64,000 bases of DNA from Bog-756 sp963829235. Its GTDB lineage: Bacteria; Actinomycetota; Acidimicrobiia; Acidimicrobiales; RAAP-2. This document shows positions 51,894 through 62,344 of the stretch, piece by piece; the stretch's first letter is position 1; each line of letters starts with the position of its first letter. Location of the stretch: assembly GCA_963829235.1 (NCBI GenBank), contig CAWHIF010000003.1, forward strand, positions 372,001-436,000, written 5' to 3'. The notes below the pieces were generated by a model, which saw only the letters and a program-made list of their open reading frames with translations, ran no database searches and was not told where the DNA came from. A program made the position numbers and the translations under genes.

Positions 51894-53012
51894 ATGAAGT
51901 CACCGATTCACAACGTCGAGTCGGCTGGGACCGGCATGATCTTCGTTGAAGGCTTCCGCATGCTCTTCGTCCTGGCCGGAGCCGTGGCCGGATTCGAGAT
52001 CGGCCGCTCGCTCGATACGGGTCAGCACGCACCGGTGGTGGGCCTGCTCCTCGGGGCGGCGGTGAGTTACGTCATCGGCGGCGTGGCCGGCAGACTGGTG
52101 GATCGAGGGCTGCAGCAGGCCGTGTTCCTCTTCCGCAACACACCGCCGGGGGAGACCTTTGCCGCCTCGATCATCGCCACGACCGGCATGCTGCTCGGGT
52201 TGGTGATCGGTCTCCCTCTTCTCGTCCTCCTTCGTTCCGGCTTCGCCCTGCTCATCACCGCCGTCATCGCCTGGGTGCTGGCCACACTGGGGTGGCGGCT
52301 CGGCTCGGTCAAGGGAAGGCAGATCGTGGCTGCGGCCGGCCTGTCCAGAATCCTGGCCCCACAGCCGGGGCCCCCCGAGGGTCACGCCATCCTGGCCGAC
52401 AGCTCTGCCCTCATGGATCGGTTCCTGCTGGTTCTGGGCCGGGGTGGCCTGCTCCCGGGCGGCCTGGTGATCCCCCAATTCGTCGTCGACCACACCCAGT
52501 CGGTGGCCGTCTCTCCGGATCCGGTCATCTCCCGCCGAGCGCGGCGCGGGCTCGAGTCGATCGAGGCCCTCCGGGAGTTGGGGGTTCCCGTACACATCGG
52601 TCCGGACGAGATTCCCGAGGAGGATGACCCGACCGTCAAGCTGCTCACCGTGGCCCGTCGGCTCGGGCTGCGGATCGGAACCTGCTCCACGGCCGTCGTG
52701 GACGAGGCCGCCAGGTGGGGGTTGCCCGTGGTCGACTTGCGCAGCGTGGCCAACGATCTGACCCCCGACCATCTTCCGGGCGAGCTGCTTCGCCTCGACC
52801 TGATCAAAGAGGGACGCCAGTCACGCCAAGCGGTCGGCTATCTGCCCGACGGAGACATGGTCGTCGTCAACGACGCCACCCACCTGGTCGATCAGGGACC
52901 GGTGACCGTCACCGTGCTCTCCACCCGTCCCACCAGTCAGGGATTGATGGTGTTCGCCAAGCTGGCCGCTGACAGGGCCGTCGAGAGTGTGGAGCTCAGC
53001 ACGTCGGCCTGA
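51894..53012 (+). CDS. Membrane PIN-TRAM domain protein (YacL-like)
   Basis: This 372-residue protein has about four N-terminal TM segments, then a PIN-type domain (HAILADSSALMDRFL...GGLVIPQFVVDHTQSVA) and a C-terminal TRAM domain (GQSRQAVGYLPDGDMVVVNDATHLVDQGPVTVTVLS). This order is that of YacL-like proteins. PIN domains are metal-dependent RNases, but here the first motif reads ADSSALMD rather than the usual LDTS, so activity is uncertain. It is convergent with pntB. The start is ATG 51894. Confidence 0.82.
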   Translation: MKSPIHNVESAGTGMIFVEGFRMLFVLAGAVAGFEIGRSLDTGQHAPVVGLLLGAAVSYVIGGVAGRLVDRGLQQAVFLFRNTPPGETFAASIIATTGMLLGLVIGLPLLVLLRSGFALLITAVIAWVLATLGWRLGSVKGRQIVAAAGLSRILAPQPGPPEGHAILADSSALMDRFLLVLGRGGLLPGGLVIPQFVVDHTQSVAVSPDPVISRRARRGLESIEALRELGVPVHIGPDEIPEEDDPTVKLLTVARRLGLRIGTCSTAVVDEAARWGLPVVDLRSVANDLTPDHLPGELLRLDLIKEGRQSRQAVGYLPDGDMVVVNDATHLVDQGPVTVTVLSTRPTSQGLMVFAKLAADRAVESVELSTSA

Positions 53013-53021
53013 CCGCGCCGC

Positions 53022-54422
53022 CTATGCGTCTTTCACCGCCGCCACCAGCTTGGTGAGCGTGTCCTTGGCATCCCCGAACAACAACGTGGTCTTCGGATCG
53101 AAGAGCAGTTCGTTGTCGATGCCGGCGAAACCTGGCCGCATCGAGCGCTTGAGGAAGACGATGTTCTCCGCTTGGTCGGCATTGATGATGGGCATCCCGT
53201 AGATCGGGCTCCCGGGCGTGTTCTTGGCCGCCGGATTCACCGTGTCGTTGGCGCCGATCACCAGGGCGACGTCCGCCGTGGACATCTCGGGATTGGCCTC
53301 GTCCATCTCCTTCAATTCGTCGTAGGGGACATTGGCCTCGGCCAAAAGGACGTTCATGTGACCGGGCATACGGCCGGCGACCGGGTGGATGGCGTAGAAG
53401 ACCTCCACCCCGCGGGCCATGAGCAGGTCTGCCAATTCCCGCGCCGTGTGCTGCGCCTGGGCCACGGCCAGCCCGTAACCCGGGATGATGACCACCTTGC
53501 GTGCGTAGGCCAGGAGGACGCCGATGTCCTCGGGCGTTCCCGCCTTCACCGGACGGGCCTCACCCGAGCCGTCGGCTCCGCCGGTGGCGGTGATCACCGA
53601 ACCGAACGCACTGAACAACACGTTGGCCAACGAACGGCCCATGGCCTTGCTCATCATCCGGGTGAGGAGGATTCCCGATGCTCCGACGAGTGTGCCCGCC
53701 ACGATCAGGAGGTTGTTGTCGAGGGTGAACCCCGAAGCGGCGACAGCCAGTCCGGTGAAGGAGTTGAGCAGCGAGATGAGGACCGGAACGTCGGCGCCCC
53801 CGATGGGGAGCACGAAGATGACGCCGAGGACCAGCGACAGGACGGCCGTCGCCACCAGCAGGGGGACGCTCCCGGTCAACAGGGTGGCGATGGCCAGTGC
53901 CGCGATCGCCACCCCCACCAGGGCATTGATCACCTGCTGGGCCGGATAGGTGATGGGCCGACCGGTCATCAGCTCCTGCAGCTTGGCGAAGGCGATGGCG
54001 CTCCCGGAGAACGACACGCTCCCCACGAGCACTCCGAACAAGACCTCGGCGATCCGGTACACCGCCGGCTTGTGGGGCGCTTCGATGAGGAAGACCACGA
54101 TCGAGATGAGCGCGGCCGCGCCGCCGCCGACCCCGTTGAAGATGGCCACCATCTGTGGCATCGCCGTCATCTTCACCTTGCGCGCCGCAGGCACCGCCAC
54201 CGCCGCACCGATGGCCATGGCCACCAACGTCAGCACCAGGTTGAGGGAGTGTGCCCGCACCGACGGGTAGGCGAACGTGAAGCCCACGGCCAGAGCGGCC
54301 GCGGTCGCGCCGAGGATGTTGCCGTTACGAGCGTGCTTCGGCGAGCTCAGACCCTTGAGGGCGAGGATGAAGCCGATGACGGCCAGCAGGTAGATCAGGT
54401 CGATCCATGTGTCGAGGGTCAC
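53022..54422 (-). CDS. pntB: NAD(P) transhydrogenase subunit beta
   Basis: This 466-residue protein has about nine TM segments (LIYLLAVIGFILALKGLSS onward) followed by a soluble NADP-binding domain (dIII). The NADP motifs are VVIIPGYGLAVAQAQH, ADVALVIGANDTVNPAA and IYGMPIINADQAENIVFLKRSM. GTG at 54422 overlaps the pntAB stop. With PntAA and PntAB it forms the proton-driven transhydrogenase that transfers hydride from NADH to NADP+, generating NADPH. Such NADPH would serve anabolism and sterol degradation. Confidence 0.94.
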   Translation of the reverse strand: MTLDTWIDLIYLLAVIGFILALKGLSSPKHARNGNILGATAAALAVGFTFAYPSVRAHSLNLVLTLVAMAIGAAVAVPAARKVKMTAMPQMVAIFNGVGGGAAALISIVVFLIEAPHKPAVYRIAEVLFGVLVGSVSFSGSAIAFAKLQELMTGRPITYPAQQVINALVGVAIAALAIATLLTGSVPLLVATAVLSLVLGVIFVLPIGGADVPVLISLLNSFTGLAVAASGFTLDNNLLIVAGTLVGASGILLTRMMSKAMGRSLANVLFSAFGSVITATGGADGSGEARPVKAGTPEDIGVLLAYARKVVIIPGYGLAVAQAQHTARELADLLMARGVEVFYAIHPVAGRMPGHMNVLLAEANVPYDELKEMDEANPEMSTADVALVIGANDTVNPAAKNTPGSPIYGMPIINADQAENIVFLKRSMRPGFAGIDNELLFDPKTTLLFGDAKDTLTKLVAAVKDA

Positions 54423-54760
54423 GTTGCACCGTCCGACGGGTCGGTTCCATCGGCTCCGGGCTTCGGGGCTCGCTCGGAGGGCTTGGTCTTGAACATCTCC
54501 AACATGCGGTCGGTGACCACGAACCCACCGACGATATTGAGGGTGGCCAGGATCACGGCCACGAAGGCCAGCGTGATCTCCATCGCGCCGTGGGCACTCC
54601 CCATGATCAGGATCGCACCCACCAGGACGATCCCGTGGATGGCGTTGCTCCCCGACATGAGGGGCGTGTGCAGGATGCTCGGAACCCGGCCGATGACTTC
54701 GTTCCCGACGAACGCGGCCAGTACGAAGATGGTGAGGAATTCGACGATTCCGGTGCTCAT
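54419..54760 (-). CDS. pntAB: NAD(P) transhydrogenase subunit alpha, membrane part
   Basis: This 113-residue protein has three predicted TM helices: FLTIFVLAAFVGNEVIG, HGIVLVGAILIMG and AFVAVILATLNIVGGFVV. It corresponds to the membrane half of the transhydrogenase alpha subunit. It overlaps pntAA (ATGA) and pntB (GTGA) by 4 nt each, a tight three-gene operon in the split alpha1/alpha2/beta form. Confidence 0.94.
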   Translation of the reverse strand: MSTGIVEFLTIFVLAAFVGNEVIGRVPSILHTPLMSGSNAIHGIVLVGAILIMGSAHGAMEITLAFVAVILATLNIVGGFVVTDRMLEMFKTKPSERAPKPGADGTDPSDGAT

Positions 54761-55998
54761 GACCCGTCCTCCTTCTCCTGCGTCGGTCCGCCGGCGCCGG
54801 CTCCCGCGTCGGCTCCGGCCGGCGGCGCTGCCCCACCCGCTGTCGCCCCCGGGTCGGGAGGCGATGGCGCCGCCAGCCCCAACGCCTCGGCGGTCGGACC
54901 GTTCACCACGGTTCCGTTCTTCACCACACAGGTGCCGGCCACGATCTCGTCGTCGAAATCGGGCGCCAGCTGCCCGTCCTTCACCAACAGCCCGAGGAAG
55001 TTGGCGATGTTGCGGGCGTAGAGAAAACTGGCGTGGGTGGGCATGGAAGCCGGCGGGTTGGACATTCCCACCACGGTGACCCCGTGGAACTCCACGTCCT
55101 CGCCGGCGACGGACAACTCGCAGTTCCCTCCCGAGTCTGCCGCCATGTCTACGATCACCGACCCCGGTGACATGCCCTCCACCATCGCCCTGGTGACCAG
55201 AACCGGAGCCTTGCGACCCGGGATCTGGGCCGTGGTGATGACCACGTCCGACGCCGCCACCTCGGCGGCCAGGAGCTCCTGTTGCTTGGCCAGGTACTCC
55301 GCCGACTGTTCCTTGGCGTACCCGCCGGTACCCTCCTGGGTCTCGAGAGCGAGCTCCACGAATCTGGCGCCGAGACTCTGCACTTCCTCTTTGGCCGCCG
55401 CCCTCACGTCGTAGGCGCGGACCACCGCCCCGAGGCGTCTGGCGGTGGCGATGGCCTGCAATCCGGCGACGCCGGCCCCCATGACCAGCACCTTGGCCGG
55501 CGGGACCGTCCCGGCCGCAGTCATGAACATGGGGAAGAATTTGGCCAGGTGCTCCGCCGCCGACAGCCCGGCCCGGTATCCGCCGACCGTGGCTTGGGAG
55601 GACAGCGCGTCCATCGATTGTGCTCGACTGATACGAGGGAGGAGGTCGAGGCTGTACACCGTCGCATCTCGGTCGGCGAGGGCTCTGACTGTTTCAGCGG
55701 CCGCGACGGGCTGGAGGAAGCTGACGACGGAGACACCGGTCGGGAGATCGCCGACCTCTTCGGGGGACGGGGGCTGGACTCGGGCCACGATGGAGGCACC
55801 ACTGAGCGCGGACTTGGCGTCAGGCACGACGGTTGCGCCGGCGTCGCGAAATTCCTCATCCGAGAAGCGGGCCCCGGTTCCCGCTCCTGACTCCACCACC
55901 ACGTCGATGCCGGTTCCGACCAGCTTTGCCGCCACCTCCGGAACGATGGCCACGCGGTCTTCACCAGGCCGCGACTCCTTGACGACAGCGAGTTTCAC
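54757..55998 (-). CDS. pntAA: NAD(P) transhydrogenase subunit alpha, NAD-binding part
   Basis: This 413-residue protein has the alanine-dehydrogenase/PntA N-terminal domain (KLAVVKESRPGEDRVAIVPEVAAKL) and a Rossmann NAD domain (AKVLVMGAGVAGLQAIATARRLGAVVRAYDVR). TAQIPGRKAPVLVTRAMVEGM follows. A 40-residue Ala/Pro/Gly-rich tail follows the second domain. GTG at 55998 is 7 nt after a TATACC element, suggesting a leaderless mRNA. The EAL gene lies upstream on the same strand, 141 bp away. Confidence 0.94.
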   Translation of the reverse strand: MKLAVVKESRPGEDRVAIVPEVAAKLVGTGIDVVVESGAGTGARFSDEEFRDAGATVVPDAKSALSGASIVARVQPPSPEEVGDLPTGVSVVSFLQPVAAAETVRALADRDATVYSLDLLPRISRAQSMDALSSQATVGGYRAGLSAAEHLAKFFPMFMTAAGTVPPAKVLVMGAGVAGLQAIATARRLGAVVRAYDVRAAAKEEVQSLGARFVELALETQEGTGGYAKEQSAEYLAKQQELLAAEVAASDVVITTAQIPGRKAPVLVTRAMVEGMSPGSVIVDMAADSGGNCELSVAGEDVEFHGVTVVGMSNPPASMPTHASFLYARNIANFLGLLVKDGQLAPDFDDEIVAGTCVVKNGTVVNGPTAEALGLAAPSPPDPGATAGGAAPPAGADAGAGAGGPTQEKEDGS

Positions 55999-56139
55999 GG
56001 CCAGAGGTATACAGGCAAATGGAGGGGACGACCACTCTCTTCACCGAATTCCGGACCCATTCGCGGGCGACAGGTACGGATCTCCCCTGGTCGCGGGCGG
56101 TTTTGCTACCGACCAGGTCGAAACCCAGGATGGGCCTGC

Positions 56140-57546
56140 TCAGGCGGCGTCATCAGAGGACTGGGGCGAATCCCCGGCCACGACGGCAACCACTGATTCA
56201 CCAGGCTCGCTGTGCGAGCCGGCCCCTACAAGCTCTGCCTTTCCGTCCCCACGGGCAGAAGCTGCAGCCACAGGCGGTCCGACCTCGGTCCGAGTCCCGG
56301 CGCGGACGAAGCCCGTGCAGGCGGAGTCGGGCGCCGAGTCGTCGGAGTCGGGCGCCGTGCCGTCGGAGTCGGGCGCCGTGCCGTCGGAGTCGGGCGCCGT
56401 GCCGTCGAGGTCGAGCGCCGAGCCGTCGAGGTCGGGCGCCGTGCCGTCGGAGTCGGGCGCCGAACCGTCGGAGTCGGGCGCCGTGCCGTCGAGGTCGGCG
56501 GTCGATCCGTCGGAATCAACCTTGCCGTCGTCGTCCGGTGCGGCGAGCCCGTCCCCGGTGCCGGCGAACTCGTGCGCGGTGCCGCTGATGTCGAGGGGAG
56601 CCAGAGCTTCCTCGCGGCCACCGGACACGATCAGGGACCTGCTCGTCTTGAGGGAGAACAACGGCACATCGGGACCGCCGGCGAACGCCGCCGCGTCGTC
56701 ACTCGTCATGGGTCGGGAGAAGAAGAACCCTTGGGCCGCGTCAGCGTTGAACCCACGCACGATCTCGACCTGCGACGCCGTCTCCACCCACTCGACGATG
56801 GCCGACATCCCCAACGAGTGGGCCATGTGGATCACCGTCTCCACCACCAGCCGGTTGATCCCCTGTGTCGATTCGAGACCGGCGATGAAGGAGCCGTCGA
56901 TCTTCACCGTGCTCACCGAGTTGCGCTTGAACGGTTCGAAGGACGACCAGTTGGTACCGACGTCGTCCACCGAGAGTTGCACGCCCATCTCCGAAATGTT
57001 CTTGAGATCGGCTGCCGCCGACGAGTCCACGATGGCGTCCTCGGTGACCTCGAGGGTGAGCTGCCCGCTTCTGAACCCCGTCTCATCGAGCGCGGTGGCC
57101 ACCGCCTTGGACACCTCGCCCCGCCGCAGTTGGTGGATCGTGCAGTTCACGCCGAGCTGGATGCTCGGCGACCAATGGCAGGCCTTCTCGCACGCCTCCA
57201 TCAGGATCCAGCGGGTCAGGGGCCCGATGTCCCCGCTGACCTCGGCGTGGGGGATCAGACGGCTCGGCGAGATCAGCCCGTGGGTGGGATGACGCCAGCG
57301 CACCAGAGCCTCCATCCCGAGCAGACGGCCCGTGGACAGGTCGACGACAGGCAGATACTCGAGATAGGGGGCGCCGACCAGCGCAAACGACGGCTCGGTT
57401 TCGGTCAGCACCCGCCAACCACCGTTCCGTCGGTCGAGGCACCGCCGCCCACGGTCAGCTCTCTCGAATATTCTGGAGTCACACTGAAAACATCGACCGC
57501 CTTCTGCCTGCACTTGAGCGGTTTTGATCACACCGGAGGGGTCCAT
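56140..57546 (-). CDS. EAL-domain c-di-GMP phosphodiesterase-like protein with repeat tail
   Basis: This 468-residue protein has a short N-terminal region with a CxxC pair (RCFQC), an EAL domain and a repetitive acidic tail. EAL motifs are present: GMEALVRWRHP (EAL), LGVNCTIHQL (Asn), LEVTEDAIV (Glu), SVDDVGTNWSSF (DD), VKIDGSFI (Lys), AIVEWVETASQ (Glu) and QGFFFSRP (Gln), so an active phosphodiesterase is plausible. The tail repeats DGTAPDS about nine times. ATG at 57546 has AGGGA 7 nt upstream. No GGDEF domain is present. Confidence 0.87.
   Translation of the reverse strand: MDPSGVIKTAQVQAEGGRCFQCDSRIFERADRGRRCLDRRNGGWRVLTETEPSFALVGAPYLEYLPVVDLSTGRLLGMEALVRWRHPTHGLISPSRLIPHAEVSGDIGPLTRWILMEACEKACHWSPSIQLGVNCTIHQLRRGEVSKAVATALDETGFRSGQLTLEVTEDAIVDSSAAADLKNISEMGVQLSVDDVGTNWSSFEPFKRNSVSTVKIDGSFIAGLESTQGINRLVVETVIHMAHSLGMSAIVEWVETASQVEIVRGFNADAAQGFFFSRPMTSDDAAAFAGGPDVPLFSLKTSRSLIVSGGREEALAPLDISGTAHEFAGTGDGLAAPDDDGKVDSDGSTADLDGTAPDSDGSAPDSDGTAPDLDGSALDLDGTAPDSDGTAPDSDGTAPDSDDSAPDSACTGFVRAGTRTEVGPPVAAASARGDGKAELVGAGSHSEPGESVVAVVAGDSPQSSDDAA
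56322..56520 (-). repeat. 21-bp tandem repeat encoding DGTAPDS
   Basis: About nine units encode the (D/A)G(T/S)APD(S/L) heptapeptide in the C-terminal tail of the EAL protein. Confidence 0.88.
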
Positions 57547-57615
57547 CGCACGATCCCTGGGAGCCACCGCGGCGACCGGTCCCGGGCCGGTGTCCTTCCC
57601 ACCAATTTACTTCGC

Positions 57616-58452
57616 CTAGCTGGCGTTTTGCTCCTGAGAACGCTCGACCGCCTCCAAGAAGGCCGGCCGTTCACCACCACCGTGGGCCACCAGGTTCGAA
57701 CCGGTCACATAGCCGGCCAGCGGAGACGCCAGGAACAGGCACAGACCGGCGACGTCCTCGGGGGTGCCGAACCTGCCCAGGGGCACGGTGGCCGCAGCCG
57801 CGGCCATCCCTTCCGCCCCGCCGTAGTGGTCGTCTGCCGCCTCGGTGGCCACCATCCCGGCGCTCAGGCAGTTGACCCGCACCGTCGGGGCCCACTCGAT
57901 GGCCAGGGACTGGGTCAGGTTGATCAGTCCGGCCTTGGCGGCCCCGTAGGCGGCGGTGCCGGGAGAAGGTCGGATGCCGCTCACCGACGAGATGTTCACG
58001 ATCGACCCACCATCCTCTTGATCCTGCATGACGGCGTTGGCCGCCTGTGCGCAGTACAGCGGGGCGAGAAGGTTGAGGGCCACGATCGACTCGAAGAATC
58101 GGGGGGACGCCTCGGCCGCAGCGGCTACAGGTGAGCCGCCGGCGTTGTTGATGAGGACATCGAGCCGCCCGAATCGGTCCACCGTGGCCGCGATCACGGC
58201 CGATGCCTGCTCAGCCTGCCGGATGTCCGCCTTGACGAAGAATGCCCGTCGCACCTTCCCGGCCGAATCGGTGGTTGCCGGGAGCTCGCCCTCGGGCGTG
58301 TCGGTGCGGCCGCACACCACCACGTCGCCCCCGGCGGCCAGGAAGCCCTCGGCGATCCCCCGCCCGATCCCCCTCGTCCCCCCGGTCACGATCACCGCCC
58401 GCCCGCCGAAGTCGAGCACTCCAGTTCCACGAGCGAAATCGAATGTGGCCAC
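57616..58452 (-). CDS. SDR oxidoreductase next to the steroid ring C/D cluster
   Basis: This 278-residue classical SDR has cofactor motif TGGTRGIG, NNAG (VLINNAGGSP), catalytic Ser in NISSVSG and Tyr/Lys in AYGAAKAGL. The position divergent to the echA20-ipdABC operon matches Rv3549c of the M. tuberculosis cholesterol cluster, so a role in ring C/D degradation is likely; which step is unknown. The N-terminal MATFDFARGTGVLDFGGRAVIV extension fits the family. Confidence 0.85.
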   Translation of the reverse strand: MATFDFARGTGVLDFGGRAVIVTGGTRGIGRGIAEGFLAAGGDVVVCGRTDTPEGELPATTDSAGKVRRAFFVKADIRQAEQASAVIAATVDRFGRLDVLINNAGGSPVAAAAEASPRFFESIVALNLLAPLYCAQAANAVMQDQEDGGSIVNISSVSGIRPSPGTAAYGAAKAGLINLTQSLAIEWAPTVRVNCLSAGMVATEAADDHYGGAEGMAAAAATVPLGRFGTPEDVAGLCLFLASPLAGYVTGSNLVAHGGGERPAFLEAVERSQEQNAS

Positions 58453-58598
58453 GGCTGCCTCCCGGTCTCCGACTGGTACTGTCCTGACGCTGTATCAGAT
58501 CACGCCGAGTGCGTGCCCGCGCTCCTGCCCGCGATGCCTGGTGCCTCGTGGACGGCCTTCCAGCGTCGGGTGTCGCCCAGAATCACCCGGAGCCGGCC

Positions 58599-59353
58599 AT
58601 GCCCATCACGACCCATCAGAAGCTCCCCGGCATCGCCGAGGTGGTCATCGACCACCCGCCGGTGAACGCCCTCGACGTCGCCGGGTGGTTCCAGCTGGCC
58701 GCGTCCGTCACCGATGCGGGGCGGATTCCGGACAACCGGGTGGTCATCCTCCGGGCCGAGGGTCGGGGCTTCTGCGCCGGAGTGGACATCAAAGAGATCC
58801 AGAGCCGGGGCGACGAAGCCCTGATCGGTGCCAACCGGGGGTGCTTCGCCGCCTTCGCGGCGGTCTACGAGTGCGAGGTCCCGGTGATCGCCGCCGTCCA
58901 AGGGTTCTGCCTCGGGGGAGGCATCGGCATCGTCGGGAATTCCGACATCGTGGTGGCCTCCGACGACGCCACCTTCGGGCTTCCCGAGGTGGACCGCGGC
59001 GCACTCGGTGCGGCCACCCACCTCTCGCGGTTGGTCCCCCAGCACCGGATGCGCTCGATGGTCTACACGGCCAAGCCGGCCACGGCCGCGGAGCTCCACC
59101 GGTACGGATCGGTGCTCCGGGTGGTTCCTCCAGAAGAGCTGGTCGAGACCGCGTACGAGGTCGCCGCCGACATCGCCTCCAAGAGCCCGACCATCATCCG
59201 CAGGGCCAAGGAGTCCCTGAATGGAATCGATCCCGTCGATGTGAAGCGAAGCTACCGGTACGAACAGGGCTTCACCTACGAGCTCCACGTGGCCGGCGTG
59301 GCCGACGAGCAACGGGCCGCATTCGTCGAGAAGCGTGGCGCGGACACCTCACG

Positions 59354-59357
<4 letters not shown>
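58599..59357 (+). CDS. echA20: Enoyl-CoA hydratase/crotonase-family ring hydrolase (EchA20-like)
   Basis: This 252-residue crotonase-fold protein has VVILRAEGRGFCAGVDIKEIQ and VIAAVQGFCLGGGIGIV with the oxyanion-hole pattern, and FGLPEVDRGALGAATHL. In M. tuberculosis EchA20 opens ring D in the cholesterol ring C/D pathway. The gene order here (SDR divergent, then echA20, ipdA, ipdB, ipdC with 4-nt overlaps) is the same as in mycobacteria, so orthology is strongly supported. ATG at 58599 has GGAG 6 nt upstream; the frame upstream to 58509 is not needed. Confidence 0.88.
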
Positions 59358-60207
<850 letters not shown>

Positions 60208-60211
<4 letters not shown>

Positions 60212-60996
60212 GCTCGACGTTCGATACAGCAGGGGGATCGGGCGTCTCCAGAGCGGAGTACTGCGCCATCGCCTGTGCCGAGGTGTTCCGCGGCGATGGC
60301 GAGGTGATGGCCAGTGCCTTCGGGACGGCCCCCGCGCTGGGCGCCCGGCTGGCCCGGCTCACATTCGCGCCCGACCTCGTCCTGACCGACGGTGACGCGG
60401 CCCTGGTGGCCGGGGCTCCTGCCCTCGGCGTCTCCCCGTCGACGCTCGTCCTCGAGTCCCACATGCCCTTCCGGAGGGTGTTCGACGTGGTGTGGTCGGG
60501 GCGTCGCAACCTGATCATGATGGCCTCGCAGATCGACCGCTCGGGCAACCAGAACATCAGTGCCATCGGGGACTGGGCCCGGCCCAAGGCCCAACTGGTC
60601 GGCGTCCGGGGGGCTCCCGGCAACACGGTCAACCACTCGACCAGCTACTGGGTGCCGAACCACTCGCGACGATCGTTCGTGGAGCAGGTCGACGTGGTCT
60701 GTGGTGTCGGCTATCACCGGGCCGCGGCGGCGGGTCCGGCCGCCAGCCGGTTCCACGAGATCCGCCATGTGGTGTCCAACCTCGGCGTGTTCGACTTCGA
60801 GACGCCCGACAAGGTGATGCGGCTGCGCTCCGTCCACCCTGGGGTGGCCGTCGAGGAGATCGTGGAGGCCACTGGCTTCGACCTGGTGATACCACCTGAG
60901 GTGCCCGACACCCGCACACCCACCCCGGACGAGCTCGCGTTGATCCGAGACGTGCTCGATCCGCGGGGCATGCGCGACCGCGAGGTGCGCGGGTGA
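60208..60996 (+). CDS. ipdB: IpdB, CoA-transferase-like ring hydrolase subunit
   Basis: This 262-residue protein is the beta-type subunit of the class I CoA-transferase fold: YCAIACAEVFRGDGEVMASAFGTAPALGARLARLTFAPDLVLTDGDAALVAG, then FDVVWSGRRNLIMMASQIDRSGNQNISAIGDW. NHSTSYWVPNHSRRSFVEQVDVVCG follows. It forms the IpdAB heteromer. Start and stop overlap both neighbours by 4 nt, so expression is coupled. Confidence 0.9.
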
Positions 60997-62183
60997 CGGA
61001 CCGGGGCCCGACCGAGCGGGATCATCCCGCCGATCCGGCTCGTCCCGGCGGTCCGGCCGATCCGGCTCCTCCCGCCGATCCCGCACGTCCCGCCGATCCG
61101 GCGCTCGCCGTCCATCCGGCCCTCGACACCCGGTTCTGCCGGCTGGTGGGCGTCCGGTACCCGATCGTCCAGACGGGGATGGGGTGGGTGGCCGGGCCCC
61201 GCCTGGTGGCCGCCACCGCCGAGGCCGGTGGGCTCGGGATCCTGGCCTCGGCCACCATGACCTACCCCGAGCTGGTGGCGGCCATCGCCGACGTCCGTTC
61301 CCGCACCGATCGGCCCTTCGGCGTCAATATGCGGACCGACGTGGCCGACGTCGGGCAACGGGTGGCACTGATGATCGACAACGGGGTCAGGGTGGCCAGT
61401 TTCGCCCAGGCTCCCCAACCCGATCTGGTGGCCCGGTGCCGGGATGCCGGACTGGTCGTCATGCCCACGATCGGTGCCCGACGTCACGCCGAAAAGGTGG
61501 CCGGCTGGGGGGTGGACGCGGTGATCGCCCAGGGTGGTGAGGGCGGGGGGCACACCGGTTCCGTGCCCACGTCCCTGCTGACCCCCGCGGTGGTGGATGC
61601 GGTGGGCGAGACGGTGGCCGTCATCTCGGCCGGCGGGTTCTTCGACGGTCGCGGCCTGGTCGCCGCCCTGGCCTACGGCGCCGATGGGATCGCCATGGGC
61701 ACCCGGTTCCTCCTGACCCAGGAGAGCCGGGTTCCCGACGAGGTCAAGAAGATCTACCTGGGCACCCCGGTGACCGGCACCGTCGTGTCCACCGCGGTGG
61801 ACGGGGCGCCCCAACGGGTCATCCGCACCGATCTGGTCGACCACCTCGAGCGATCGAGCTGGCTGCGCAACCTTCCCCGGGCCCTGGCCAATGCCCACTC
61901 CTTCCGGCGCCAGACCGACACGTCGATGTTCGCCCTCTTGAAGGAGGGGCGGGCGCTGAAACAGGGCAACGAGCTCTCGTGGCCCCAGGTGGTCATGGCC
62001 GCCAACGCTCCCATGATGACAAAGGCGGCGCTGGTCGACGGCCGCACCGATGTCGGGGTGCTCCCCACCGGCCAGGTGGTCGGTGAGATCGCCGAGCTGC
62101 CCACGGTGGCCGAGCTGATCGGTCGCATCGTGGCCGAGGCTTCGGCCGTGCTCGACCGGCTCGCTCCCCCACCCGGTCCCTGA
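60993..62183 (+). CDS. ipdC: IpdC-like flavin-dependent reductase (nitronate monooxygenase family)
   Basis: This 396-residue TIM-barrel FMN protein has RYPIVQTGMGWVAGPRLVAATAEAGGLGILASATM, VIAQGGEGGGHTGSVPTSLL and VISAGGFFDGRGLVAALAYGADGIAMGTRFL. IpdC acts on the propionyl-side intermediates in steroid ring C/D degradation. An unusual N-terminal 30 residues are PADPARP repeats before the barrel. GTG at 60993 overlaps ipdB. The barrel is similar to the 18523 protein but belongs to the ipd operon. Confidence 0.87.
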   Translation: MTDRGPTERDHPADPARPGGPADPAPPADPARPADPALAVHPALDTRFCRLVGVRYPIVQTGMGWVAGPRLVAATAEAGGLGILASATMTYPELVAAIADVRSRTDRPFGVNMRTDVADVGQRVALMIDNGVRVASFAQAPQPDLVARCRDAGLVVMPTIGARRHAEKVAGWGVDAVIAQGGEGGGHTGSVPTSLLTPAVVDAVGETVAVISAGGFFDGRGLVAALAYGADGIAMGTRFLLTQESRVPDEVKKIYLGTPVTGTVVSTAVDGAPQRVIRTDLVDHLERSSWLRNLPRALANAHSFRRQTDTSMFALLKEGRALKQGNELSWPQVVMAANAPMMTKAALVDGRTDVGVLPTGQVVGEIAELPTVAELIGRIVAEASAVLDRLAPPPGP

Positions 62184-62344
62184 GGACGGGGGCCGGCCGG
62201 GCGCTCGCCACTGTGCGTTGCCGCTCGTCGCCGCTCGCCACCGTGCTCGCTGCGGAACACGCCGGGACAGATCGTCCCGCTTTCGTGTAGACCTTCGACA
62301 TCCGGGGTTTCGACTGAAGGCGATGGAAGTGGAGGTGGTGCCCT

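Noticed and set aside
53172..55079. A 635-codon plus-strand frame opposite pntB/pntAB/pntAA
   Set aside because: It is antisense to three well-supported genes and its His/Asp/Gly-rich composition is an artefact of high-GC codon bias.
58453..58598. KstR2-type operator in the echA20/SDR divergent region
   Set aside because: I looked for CAAG-N2-CTTG-like symmetry and found none convincing.
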